A stretch of DNA of 64,000 bases from JAFGVL01 sp963663245 (GCA_963663245.1 OY760143.1:1426001-1490000), one strand, 5' to 3'; positions 25,576 to 34,684 are shown, numbered from the stretch's first letter. Numbers and translations are program-made. The notes: a model not told the origin generated them from the letters alone.

Positions 25576-28500
25576 ATGAGAAAGTTCTTTACACTAATAA
25601 TTACATTGCTGCTAACTTTAAGTTTGTTTGCTCAAGCACCTGATAAAATGAACTATCAGGCAGTAATTAGAGATGCAAGTTATAATCTTGTGTCTAGTCG
25701 TACCGTAGGAATGAAGATTAGTATTCTTCAAAATTCCACTGTAGTTTATACCGAAACACAAACACCTACTACTAATGTTAATGGTTTAGTTAGCATTGAA
25801 GTTGGTGGTGGGACAGGGTTTGATGCTATTGATTGGTCTAGTGGTGCTTATTATATTAAATCTGAAACAGATCCGAATGGAGGAACATCTTATACAATTA
25901 CTGGGTCTAGTCAGTTGTTATCCGTTCCTTATGCATTGTATGCTAAATCATCAGAATCAGGTGCAATTGGTCCCCAAGGTCCTATTGGATTAACAGGCGC
26001 TACAGGTCCTGCTGGCCCCCAAGGTCCTATTGGATTAACTGGTGCAACTGGCGCTGCAGGTCCTCAAGGAATACAAGGATTACCTGGCAATGATGGCGCC
26101 ACCGGACCTCAAGGCCCAATTGGATTAACTGGATTAACTGGAGCCACTGGCGCTGCAGGTCCTCAAGGAATACAAGGATTACCCGGTAATGATGGTGCAG
26201 ACGGATTAGATGGTGCCACCGGTCCCCAAGGCCCAATTGGATTAACTGGAGCCACTGGCGCTGCAGGTCCTCAAGGAATACAAGGATTACCTGGCAATGA
26301 TGGTGCAGATGGATTAGATGGTGCCACTGGTCCTCAAGGCCCAATTGGATTAACTGGTGCAACTGGAGCCACTGGCGCTGCAGGTCCTCAAGGAATACAA
26401 GGATTACCTGGCAATGATGGTGCAGATGGATTAGATGGAGCCACCGGTCCCCAAGGCCCAATTGGATTAACTGGAGCCACTGGCGCTGCAGGTCCTCAAG
26501 GAATACAAGGATTACCTGGCAATGATGGTGCAGACGGTTTAGATGGCGCCACCGGACCTCAAGGCCCAATTGGATTAACTGGATTAACTGGCGCCACTGG
26601 CGCTGCAGGTCCTCAAGGAATACAAGGACTACCTGGTAATGATGGTGCAGACGGTTTGGATGGTGCCACTGGTCCTCAAGGAATACAAGGACTACCTGGC
26701 AATGATGGTGCAGATGGATTAGATGGAGCCACCGGTCCCCAAGGCCCAATTGGATTAACTGGCGCCACTGGTGCTGCAGGTCCTCAAGGAATACAAGGAC
26801 TACCTGGCAATGATGGTGCAGATGGATTAGATGGAGCCACCGGTCCTCAAGGCCCAATTGGATTAACTGGAGCCACTGGCGCTGCAGGTCCTCAAGGAAT
26901 ACAAGGACTACCTGGCAATGATGGTGCAGATGGATTAGATGGAGCCACCGGTCCTCAAGGCCCAATTGGATTAACTGGAGCCACTGGCGCTGCAGGTCCT
27001 CAAGGAATACAAGGACTACCTGGCAATGATGGTGCAGATGGATTAGATGGAGCCACCGGTCCTCAAGGCCCAATTGGATTAACTGGAGCCACTGGCGCTG
27101 CAGGTCCTCAAGGAATACAAGGACTACCTGGCAATGATGGTGCAGATGGATTAGATGGAGCCACCGGTCCTCAAGGCCCAATTGGATTAACTGGAGCCAC
27201 TGGCGCTGCAGGTCCTCAAGGAATACAAGGATTACCTGGCAATGATGGTGCAGACGGTTTAGATGGCGCCACCGGTCCCCAAGGCCCAATTGGATTAACT
27301 GGAGCCACTGGCGCTGCAGGTCCTCAAGGAATACAAGGTCCTCAGGGAGTTGCAGGAATAAATGATGTTTCTGTGTTATGGCAAGGAACATTAGCTTCTG
27401 CACCAGGAACTCCAGGGTTAAATTGGGGTTATTATAACAGTACTGATAAAAAATCATATATTTATGATGGTTCATCATGGACAATTATATCTCAAGATGG
27501 TATACAGGGTCCAACAGGCGCCACCGGTTCTCAAGGTCCAGTTGGATTAACTGGCGCCACTGGCGCTGCAGGTCCTCAAGGAATACAAGGATTACCCGGT
27601 AATGATGGTGCAGACGGTTTAGATGGCGCCACCGGTACCCAAGGCCCAATTGGATTAACTGGAGCCACTGGCGCTGCAGGTCCTCAAGGAATACAAGGAT
27701 TACCTGGCAATGATGGTGCAGATGGATTAGATGGAGCCACTGGTCCCCAAGGCCCAATAGGATTAACTGGAGCTACCGGCGCTGCAGGTCCTCAAGGAAT
27801 ACAAGGATTACCTGGCAATGATGGTGCAGATGGATTAGATGGAGCCACCGGTACCCAAGGCCCAATTGGATTAACTGGAGCCACTGGCGCTGCAGGTCCT
27901 CAAGGAATACAAGGATTACCCGGTAATGATGGTGCAGACGGTTTAGATGGCGCCACCGGACCCCAAGGCCCAATTGGATTAACTGGAGCCACTGGCGCTG
28001 CAGGTCCTCAAGGAATACAAGGATTACCCGGTAATGATGGTGCAGACGGTTTAGATGGCGCCACCGGACCTCAAGGTCCAATAGGATTAACTGGATTAAC
28101 TGGAGCCACTGGCGCTGCAGGTCCTCAAGGAATACAAGGATTACCTGGCAATGATGGTGCAGATGGATTAGATGGAGCCACTGGTCCCCAAGGCCCAATA
28201 GGATTAACTGGAGCTACCGGCGCTGCAGGTCCTCAAGGAATACAAGGATTACCTGGCAATGATGGTGCAGACGGTTTGGATGGAGCCACTGGTCCCCAAG
28301 GCCCAATTGGATTAACTGGAGCCACTGGCGCTGCAGGTCCTCAAGGAATTCAAGGTATACAAGGTATCTCAATTGAATGGAAAGGAAGCTTAGCTTCGGC
28401 TCCAAGTTCACCATCTTTAAATTGGGCGTATTATAATACAACTGATTTAAAATCATATGTATATGATGGTTCAGTATGGGGTGTATTAGCGCAAGATGGA

Positions 28501-29049
28501 GTAGGTGGTGTAAGTACAGCAGGAACTAATATTACAATTACAGGAGCTGGTACAGTTGCTAGTCCTTATATTATAAATGAAACTGTTCATGCTGTTGGAG
28601 ATAGCTATGGTGGAGGAATTGTATTCTATGTTTATGATAATGGGAAACACGGTTTGATAGCAGCTCCTGCTGATCAGAGTGCAGGTGTTAGATGGTATGG
28701 AGGATCAAATACAAATACTCGTTCTAGAGCAGATGGTATAGGTGCAGGTTTAAAAAATACAACACTTATTATTGCGAATCAAGCAACGTTTGACGGTAAT
28801 GCTTTTGCTGCTACTGTGTGTAATGAATATGCAGGTGGAGGTTTTGGAGATTGGTATTTACCATCAAAATATGAATTAAACTTATTGTATTTACAAAAAG
28901 ATATAGTTGGAGGTTTTGGTAGTAATGTTTATTGGAGCTCTACAGAAGTGAATAGTACAAATGCATGGCAACAGAGTTTTTCTGATGGAACACAAATAAG
29001 CCTAAATAAATTTTTACCTTTCTATGTTCGTGCAATACGTGCTTTTTAA
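25576..29049 (+). CDS. collagen-like surface protein with C-terminal FISUMP domain
   Basis: 1157 residues. After the signal peptide (ends LFAQ) comes a Bacteroidota N-terminal domain (APDKMNYQAVIRDASYNLV ... LLSVPYALYAK, about 20-125). It is followed by two long blocks of uninterrupted Gly-X-Y triplets (about residues 130-590 and 645-930), mostly a 36-residue unit containing GPQGPIGLTGATGAAG and GLPGNDGADGLD; I count 19 GNDG units (12 + 7). Two short modules, each with W..YYN(S/T)TD.KSY.YDG..W, follow the blocks. The last about 140 residues are a FISUMP/DUF1566-like domain (GGGIVFYVYDNGKHGL, DWYLPSKYEL, YWSSTEV, VRAIRAF). No T9SS domain is present. Probably a trimeric fibre with a globular tip; pairing with neighbours is inferred. 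Confidence 0.88.
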   Translation: MRKFFTLIITLLLTLSLFAQAPDKMNYQAVIRDASYNLVSSRTVGMKISILQNSTVVYTETQTPTTNVNGLVSIEVGGGTGFDAIDWSSGAYYIKSETDPNGGTSYTITGSSQLLSVPYALYAKSSESGAIGPQGPIGLTGATGPAGPQGPIGLTGATGAAGPQGIQGLPGNDGATGPQGPIGLTGLTGATGAAGPQGIQGLPGNDGADGLDGATGPQGPIGLTGATGAAGPQGIQGLPGNDGADGLDGATGPQGPIGLTGATGATGAAGPQGIQGLPGNDGADGLDGATGPQGPIGLTGATGAAGPQGIQGLPGNDGADGLDGATGPQGPIGLTGLTGATGAAGPQGIQGLPGNDGADGLDGATGPQGIQGLPGNDGADGLDGATGPQGPIGLTGATGAAGPQGIQGLPGNDGADGLDGATGPQGPIGLTGATGAAGPQGIQGLPGNDGADGLDGATGPQGPIGLTGATGAAGPQGIQGLPGNDGADGLDGATGPQGPIGLTGATGAAGPQGIQGLPGNDGADGLDGATGPQGPIGLTGATGAAGPQGIQGLPGNDGADGLDGATGPQGPIGLTGATGAAGPQGIQGPQGVAGINDVSVLWQGTLASAPGTPGLNWGYYNSTDKKSYIYDGSSWTIISQDGIQGPTGATGSQGPVGLTGATGAAGPQGIQGLPGNDGADGLDGATGTQGPIGLTGATGAAGPQGIQGLPGNDGADGLDGATGPQGPIGLTGATGAAGPQGIQGLPGNDGADGLDGATGTQGPIGLTGATGAAGPQGIQGLPGNDGADGLDGATGPQGPIGLTGATGAAGPQGIQGLPGNDGADGLDGATGPQGPIGLTGLTGATGAAGPQGIQGLPGNDGADGLDGATGPQGPIGLTGATGAAGPQGIQGLPGNDGADGLDGATGPQGPIGLTGATGAAGPQGIQGIQGISIEWKGSLASAPSSPSLNWAYYNTTDLKSYVYDGSVWGVLAQDGVGGVSTAGTNITITGAGTVASPYIINETVHAVGDSYGGGIVFYVYDNGKHGLIAAPADQSAGVRWYGGSNTNTRSRADGIGAGLKNTTLIIANQATFDGNAFAATVCNEYAGGGFGDWYLPSKYELNLLYLQKDIVGGFGSNVYWSSTEVNSTNAWQQSFSDGTQISLNKFLPFYVRAIRAF
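25966..28368 (+). repeat. 108-bp tandem repeats inside the collagen-like gene
   Basis: The unit encodes 36 residues (12 Gly-X-Y triplets) and repeats nearly perfectly at DNA level, e.g. from about 26731 to 27300. Shorter and longer variants exist: an extra GLTGLTG or GATGATG triplet pair, and one short unit near 26640-26700. A non-collagen stretch (27350-27505) interrupts the array. Such arrays change length easily by recombination. Long antisense frames through this array are shadows produced by the repeat. Confidence 0.9.
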
Positions 29050-29061
29050 AGTGAAAGAAAT

Positions 29062-29099
29062 AAAAAAATGCCCGAAGTTAATAACTCGGGCATTTTTTT
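29062..29099 (+). terminator. strong Rho-independent terminator after the collagen-like gene
   Basis: The stem AAAAAAATGCCCGA (29062-29075) pairs with TCGGGCATTTTTTT (29086-29099), with further AGTT/AACT pairing inside and a tiny loop, ending in a T-run. It separates the collagen-like transcript from the following gene. Confidence 0.9.
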
Positions 29100-29121
29100 A
29101 TTTTATAAATTACATATAATG

Positions 29122-29140
29122 TTTTTTTTTTTTAGCTTTG
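29122..29140 (+). promoter_or_regulatory. promoter with a 12-T tract next to the -7 element
   Basis: TAGCTTTG (29133-29140) fits TAnnTTTG and lies 28 bases before the next start codon. It is directly preceded by, and shares its first base with, a run of twelve T (29122-29133) in the spacer region. A homopolymer here could alter spacing by slippage. No -33 TTG is visible. Confidence 0.5.
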
Positions 29141-29168
29141 TACATCTTTTTGAATTAAAAAAATACAA

Positions 29169-31619
29169 ATGAATAAGCTGTTCCTTTATATACTTCTATC
29201 ACTAGTATTATCCGTTCAATTATATGCTGAAAAATCAACTCAAGGAACAGAATTTTGGGTGAGTTTTTTTGGAAACGAAAATTCTACAGCTTCACCTGAG
29301 TTTGAATTGTCAATTTTTATAGCAGCTAAAGATGATTGCACTGGAAATATAACAAATCCTATTACTGGGTACACTCAAAATTTTTCCGTAACCGCAGGTC
29401 TAATTGAGAAAGTAGTTGTTGATTTTAGTGATAGTTATATTAGTAGCGTAGGAGATACTCTTTATAAAGCAAATAAAGGGCTTATAGTTACAACATCAGA
29501 TACTGTATCTTTGTATTTAAGTAATTATAAGAATAATTCTGCAGATGCCTCTATTGTACTACCTACCAATGCACTAGGTGGTTCTTATAAAATAGGAGCT
29601 TACCCAGGTTCTGCCACCTCATCTTTTTTAGTTATTGCTACCGAAGATAATACACAAATAGAATTTAATTTTAATGGTGCAATTAAGGATGAAATAAATG
29701 CTGATGTATATTTAGCTGGAGTTAATTATGTGAAAACTCTTGATAAAGGACAAACATTTTTGGCAACAGGAACTAACCTTATTGGTTCAACAGTTAGATC
29801 TGTCACTTGTAATCCTATAGCTGTGTTTGCAGGAGATTATGGTGATTCAATTCCAGACCCAAATTATGCTTCTAGTTTACTAGTAGAACAAATATCCCCC
29901 ATATCGACATGGGGTAAAAAATACCTTCTAAAAGAAGTTTTATCTCTTACGTTTCCAAGTAAAGCTGTGATTATTAGTAAAGAGGATAATACAACTGTAA
30001 CTATCCATAAAGAGGGTTTGCCTGATGAAGTTTATATTGTTAATAAGAATGAAAATAAAGAGATTAGTGTAAGTTCTGGTGGACTTTTTATAGAAGCAGA
30101 TAAAGCAATAGCTGTAACACAGTATGTAGCTAAGGCAGGTTTTGGAGGAGCTCCTTATATGCTAAATATAATTCCTGTTGAACAAATGTTGACTGAACTA
30201 ACTTTTTCAGGTTATCCTGATCCTACTGGGGCAAAAATATTACAAATATTCACATTAACAAATACTTCAGGAGGAGTCGATCCAATATATCTAGATGGTG
30301 TTGATATATCATCAAGTTTTACTTTGTTTGGAGCTAATAATGAATACTCAGTTTATGAAGGTAATTTGACTGATGCTGCATTAAGAATTTCTAATGAGGA
30401 TGGTTTTCTATCTTATGGTTCTGGAGTAGGATTTGCACCTCCAAATCTAACTTTTTCTTACTCTTTAGGTAGTACTACAAATAATATTGAGAATACTTAT
30501 AGTATCAAAGGATTTGATGGCTTATCTAATAACCCTTCTTTTAGTACGGATATTATTAATAATATTTATAACCCGTGGGATACAATAACTATTGATAGAA
30601 GTGTACAGTCTGATTATACTTCGGTTTCGTGGATATTAAATGGGAATTCTTTGTTTGTCCCAGAAGAAGCTGGTCAAGCACAGTTATCACTTGAGCTTCC
30701 TGCATGTAGACTTCAAGATGGCGAAAATCTTTTGGGTATGATTGTTCACCGAGTTTGCCCAGATACCATCTGGACTAATTTGTGGTTAAGAAAGGCTTTG
30801 TTTAATTTAATTTCAACAGATGCAAGTATTTGTGAGGGCGATAGTATACAGCTTAATGCAAACACAAACATACCTCCAGCTGAATATGTCTGGTATTCAA
30901 AAGATGAAACATTAACAGATAACTCTGCAAATCCTTTTGTGGATCCTATTATTACTACAAAATATTATGTATATGCTGCTTTAGATACCTATCATACAGA
31001 TATAGACTCATTAATAATAACTGTTAGGCCTAAAACATATGCTACTATAACAGACACTATATGTCCATCTGATATTTATAATTTTTATGGAAGAAGTCTT
31101 AATGTTCCAGGTGTTTACCAACAACTATTATTTAATAATTTAGGTTGTGATAGTATTGTTACTTTAGATTTAAGTCATTATCCACAGGAAATAACTTATT
31201 TAACAGATAGTATTAATCATGGAGAATATATTCTTTTTGCTTCAGACACTTTAACTATTAAGGGGATTTATAAAGACACGGTGAAAAATGTTTGGAACTG
31301 TGATAGTATCCTTATTTTAGATTTACAAGTAATTGATGATATTCAACCACCTGATGTTTTTACTCCAAATGGAGATGGAGTAAACGACCTATTTACGATT
31401 AAAAACTTATATAAATATCCGAATAATAAGCTAACCGTTTTTAATCGTTGGGGAAATAAAGTTTACGAGGAGTCACCATACCAAAATAATTGGAATGGGT
31501 TTAATCATTTTGGTGGATTAATGAGTGGAAATGAATTGCCTGTAGGAACATATTTTTACATACTTAATTTAGGAGATGGATCTAAAATAAAAAAAGGTTA
31601 CGTATATTTGAACCGTTAA
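29169..31619 (+). CDS. IgGFc-binding-like secreted protein with T9SS type B domain
   Basis: 816 residues. The signal peptide ends LYAE. Residues about 22-420 (GTEFWVSFFGNE, LSIFIAAKDDCTGNI, ANKGLIVTTSDTVSLYLSN, ASIVLPTNALGGSYKI) resemble the IgGFc-binding N-terminal domain found in many Bacteroidota surface proteins. An Ig-like segment follows (DASICEGDSIQLNAN ... TTKYYVYAAL), then two CDS repeats, the last with one cysteine, and a CHU_C sorting domain (FTPNGDGVNDLF ... GNKVYEESPYQNNWNG). It has its own promoter and directly precedes porP/sprF. The name comes from distant similarity to a mucus protein; antibody binding is not implied. Confidence 0.83.
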   Translation: MNKLFLYILLSLVLSVQLYAEKSTQGTEFWVSFFGNENSTASPEFELSIFIAAKDDCTGNITNPITGYTQNFSVTAGLIEKVVVDFSDSYISSVGDTLYKANKGLIVTTSDTVSLYLSNYKNNSADASIVLPTNALGGSYKIGAYPGSATSSFLVIATEDNTQIEFNFNGAIKDEINADVYLAGVNYVKTLDKGQTFLATGTNLIGSTVRSVTCNPIAVFAGDYGDSIPDPNYASSLLVEQISPISTWGKKYLLKEVLSLTFPSKAVIISKEDNTTVTIHKEGLPDEVYIVNKNENKEISVSSGGLFIEADKAIAVTQYVAKAGFGGAPYMLNIIPVEQMLTELTFSGYPDPTGAKILQIFTLTNTSGGVDPIYLDGVDISSSFTLFGANNEYSVYEGNLTDAALRISNEDGFLSYGSGVGFAPPNLTFSYSLGSTTNNIENTYSIKGFDGLSNNPSFSTDIINNIYNPWDTITIDRSVQSDYTSVSWILNGNSLFVPEEAGQAQLSLELPACRLQDGENLLGMIVHRVCPDTIWTNLWLRKALFNLISTDASICEGDSIQLNANTNIPPAEYVWYSKDETLTDNSANPFVDPIITTKYYVYAALDTYHTDIDSLIITVRPKTYATITDTICPSDIYNFYGRSLNVPGVYQQLLFNNLGCDSIVTLDLSHYPQEITYLTDSINHGEYILFASDTLTIKGIYKDTVKNVWNCDSILILDLQVIDDIQPPDVFTPNGDGVNDLFTIKNLYKYPNNKLTVFNRWGNKVYEESPYQNNWNGFNHFGGLMSGNELPVGTYFYILNLGDGSKIKKGYVYLNR

Positions 31620-31654
31620 AAAATATTTTATAATTTAGGAATAAGAACTGTTTA

Positions 31655-32584
31655 ATGTTAAAAAAGTTATCAATATTATTTTTTGTGCTTTGTGGGTTTA
31701 CAGCAATGTTTGCACAACAAGAGGCTATGTATACACATTATATGTATAATACGCTTGGTGTGAATCCTGCTTATGCAGGAAGCCGTAATGCCTTAACAAT
31801 GACTGCACTGCACCGTTCTCAATGGGTGGGTTTTGATGGAGCTCCTACAACTCAAACGTTTACAGTACACTCTCCATTTTATAATGAGGCTGTTAATTTA
31901 GGCTTATCATTTATAAATGATAGAATAGGTCCTGTTAATAATACGGCTGTATTTATTGATTACGCTTTTTGCTTTAATGTAACAAAGAAAAGTAAGTTAG
32001 CTTTAGGGTTAAAACTTGGGTTTAATAGTTATAGTTTCGATTTAGCAAACCTAAATTCTACTAATCCTAATGATGTTGCAAATAATATAGCGGAAAGATC
32101 CATGTCTCCAAATTTTGGGTTCGGACTGTATTATTCTGCGGATAATTTTTACTTTGGTTTATCTACACCAAAATTATTTCAAAATAACTATCATTTTGAA
32201 GAATCTTCTTTAAGTAGTGGCTTGTCTATTGAAAAAAGACACTTTTATACTATAATGGGTGGGATTATACCGATAGTAGAAGATGTAAAGTTTAAACCAA
32301 CGGCTTTTTTAAAAGTAACTGAAGGTGCTCCAATTGAAGGAGATGTAACGGCAGGGTTTATTTTTTATGACCAATTTCATACTGGTATAATGTATAGAAC
32401 TGGAGATGCTATTGGTGGTTTAGTCGGTTACAATATCTCTGAACAACTATTTGCAGGTTATTCATTTGATTGGTCTTTTGTTGCTCAAACTGGGAAGTAT
32501 AATGGAGGTAGCCACGAGATAGTATTAAGATATGATTTTATTTTCAGCCATTTAAAACGCATTCGTTCACCTAGATATTTCTAA
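31655..32584 (+). CDS. PorP/SprF-family T9SS outer-membrane protein
   Basis: 309 residues. Signal peptide (ends MFAQ), then the hallmark N-terminus EAMYTHYMYNTLGVNPAYAGSR and beta strands of an outer-membrane barrel ending HEIVLRYDFIF. PorP/SprF paralogues in Bacteroidota are usually coded next to the CHU_C (type B) cargo whose export and anchoring they serve, as SprF does for SprB in Flavobacterium johnsoniae. Here it follows a run of such cargo genes and is 5 bases from a PorE-like gene. It is not followed by porKLMN, so it is a cargo-linked paralogue, not the core porP of the secretion operon. Confidence 0.9.
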   Translation: MLKKLSILFFVLCGFTAMFAQQEAMYTHYMYNTLGVNPAYAGSRNALTMTALHRSQWVGFDGAPTTQTFTVHSPFYNEAVNLGLSFINDRIGPVNNTAVFIDYAFCFNVTKKSKLALGLKLGFNSYSFDLANLNSTNPNDVANNIAERSMSPNFGFGLYYSADNFYFGLSTPKLFQNNYHFEESSLSSGLSIEKRHFYTIMGGIIPIVEDVKFKPTAFLKVTEGAPIEGDVTAGFIFYDQFHTGIMYRTGDAIGGLVGYNISEQLFAGYSFDWSFVAQTGKYNGGSHEIVLRYDFIFSHLKRIRSPRYF

Positions 32585-32589
32585 TCAAA

Positions 32590-34626
32590 ATGAGAAATTC
32601 TCTTGCCATAATATTACTATTTAGCTTTATTGCTGTATTTGCACAGACTAAAACTGAGCAAAAAGCAGATGATTTATTTCAAATCTATTATTTTGATAAA
32701 GCGATAAAGAAGTATAAAAAAGCTGACACTTTAAGTATGCTGTCTCAAAAAAGATTAGCAGAAAGTTATTATAATCGTTTTGATTTTTCGAATGCAGAAA
32801 TTGAATATGAGAAATTTATTAATACACCAATTGCTTCAATAGAGGATTTATATAAGTATGTGTTAATATTGAAAGCTAATAAAAAATATGATGTTGCCGG
32901 TTATTGGATGGAGAAAATAGCCCAAGATAACCCAAGTGATTTGCGTGTGAAAAGTTTTTGGGAGACAAATTCTGATTTTCAGAAAATACTAAAACCAAAC
33001 CCAACATATAGCATTCGTAATTTAACTATGAACACTACGGATGAAGATTTTGGAACGGTTTACTATAAAAAGAAACAGGTTGTATTTGCTTCTACAAGAT
33101 CTGGTTCAAAACCAATTTTAAGAAAATACAACTGGAATAGAGAACCCTTCTTAGATATTTTTATAGCAGATAAGGTAGATTCAAATGAATTGGTAAAACC
33201 AAAGCATTTTAATAAGAAATATAATAAGAAATGGCACGAAGGTCCATCCAGCTTTAAAAGTAATGGTAAATTTTTAGCATTTACTAAGAATAATTACGAG
33301 AACATGAGTGAAGATGGTATCGTAAAATTGCAAATATTTTTCAGTGAATATAAAAAGCGTGAATGGCAAGAGCCTACACCTTTCTATTTAAACAGTAATG
33401 AATATTCTGTTGGTCACCCTGCACTTACAAGAAATGCTAAAATTATGTTTTTTGTTAGCGATATGCCTGGTGGATATGGTGGTACAGATATATATATGGT
33501 GTCCAAGCTTTCTAAAAATAAGTGGAGTAAGCCAATTAATCTTGGACCAAAGATAAATACTGAAGGAAATGAGATGTTCCCTTTTTATGAGGATAGAAAT
33601 AAATTGTTATTTTATTCTTCCAATGGAAAGCATGGTTTAGGTGGTTTAGATGTGTATGTTGGTCATGCTACCTCATTAGGCTTTGAAGATATTAAGAATA
33701 TAGGAGCTCCAATAAATACTTCAGCAGATGATTTTGCATTTATCATAGACAGGAAATTAAAGACAGGTTATTTCTCTTCAAATAGAGAAGGAGGAAAAGG
33801 TGGCGATGATATCTATAGCTTTGATTTCACAGGTAAATATGAAATGAAGAAGAAAGTAGTTGCTGTTGATTCAATAAAATCAGAGCCAGAATCTGAAAAA
33901 ATGGTTATTAGAGATTCTGTTGTTCATTATAGCTACAGTTTATTAGTATTAAATGATGAGACAAGTATACCTATTATGGATGCTCAAGTACAAATAGGGA
34001 CATTACTCATGCACTTGTCAGATGAGGTTAACCCAGAAGACTCACTTGCTTTGCAAATGTCAGATTCATTAGGTGCAGTAGCATTAGAATTTGATGTGGC
34101 AGATAGCTTTAAGGTTGTAGTAAATGCATTTGGATATAAGCAAGAAGAGAAATTAGTTTCTATAGATCAAATGCTTGCTGATGAAGTTACTCAAGATACA
34201 GTAAGATTAAAAGTGGCTTATGATGAAGCAATTGTGCTGAAAAATATTTACTATGATTTTGATAAATCAGATATTTTACCTGAATCAGAAGTAGAGTTGA
34301 ATAAAGTGGTTAAGTTTATGAAAGAGAATCCAAAACTTGAATTAGAGCTTAGTTCTCATACTGATAGTAGAGGTTCTGATGAATACAATATGGGCTTGTC
34401 ACAACGTAGAGCAAACTCAGCTGTAAAATATGTAATATCTGAAGGTATACAGACAACTAGAATAACTGCGAAAGGTTATGGTGAAACTCGTCCAGTTAAT
34501 AAATGTGTAAATGGTGTGAGGTGTTATGAAACAGAGCATCGTCAGAATCGTAGAACGGAGATATTTATTCCAGGATTTGGAAAAGCATTAGATATTAAAC
34601 AGACGAAAGGTCTGTATTCTAAATAG
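32590..34626 (+). CDS. PorE-like OmpA-family protein of the T9SS (TPR, PD40 propeller, CRD, OmpA)
   Basis: 678 residues with signal peptide (ends VFAQ). Domain order: helical TPR-like repeats (about 20-125), PD40/WD40-like propeller repeats (about 150-420, VFASTRSGSKPIL, MFFVSDMPGGYGGTDIYMV, LLFYSSNGKHGLGGLDVYV, GYFSSNREGGKGGDDIYSF), a carboxypeptidase-regulatory-like domain (about 450-530), and an OmpA C-terminal peptidoglycan-binding domain (about 550-670, YYDFDKSDILPESE, SHTDSRGSDEYNMGLSQRR, HRQNRRTEIFI). This is the architecture of PorE, which links T9SS outer-membrane parts to peptidoglycan. It is coupled to the PorP/SprF gene upstream and its transcript ends at the terminator at 34685. 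Confidence 0.9.
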   Translation: MRNSLAIILLFSFIAVFAQTKTEQKADDLFQIYYFDKAIKKYKKADTLSMLSQKRLAESYYNRFDFSNAEIEYEKFINTPIASIEDLYKYVLILKANKKYDVAGYWMEKIAQDNPSDLRVKSFWETNSDFQKILKPNPTYSIRNLTMNTTDEDFGTVYYKKKQVVFASTRSGSKPILRKYNWNREPFLDIFIADKVDSNELVKPKHFNKKYNKKWHEGPSSFKSNGKFLAFTKNNYENMSEDGIVKLQIFFSEYKKREWQEPTPFYLNSNEYSVGHPALTRNAKIMFFVSDMPGGYGGTDIYMVSKLSKNKWSKPINLGPKINTEGNEMFPFYEDRNKLLFYSSNGKHGLGGLDVYVGHATSLGFEDIKNIGAPINTSADDFAFIIDRKLKTGYFSSNREGGKGGDDIYSFDFTGKYEMKKKVVAVDSIKSEPESEKMVIRDSVVHYSYSLLVLNDETSIPIMDAQVQIGTLLMHLSDEVNPEDSLALQMSDSLGAVALEFDVADSFKVVVNAFGYKQEEKLVSIDQMLADEVTQDTVRLKVAYDEAIVLKNIYYDFDKSDILPESEVELNKVVKFMKENPKLELELSSHTDSRGSDEYNMGLSQRRANSAVKYVISEGIQTTRITAKGYGETRPVNKCVNGVRCYETEHRQNRRTEIFIPGFGKALDIKQTKGLYSK

Positions 34627-34684
34627 AAATAACGATAGTGTCTAGTCCTAAAATAGATTGACTGTTTTAGATTACAAATATACG

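Noticed and set aside
25966..28368. Regular repeats as possible CRISPR array
   Set aside because: The units are coding, 108 bases long and adjacent, without unique spacers.
26027..28456. Long antisense frames (485, 141, 90 and 80 codons) opposite the collagen-like gene
   Set aside because: They only mirror the 108-base repeat, have low-complexity H/L/Q-rich translations and no start context.
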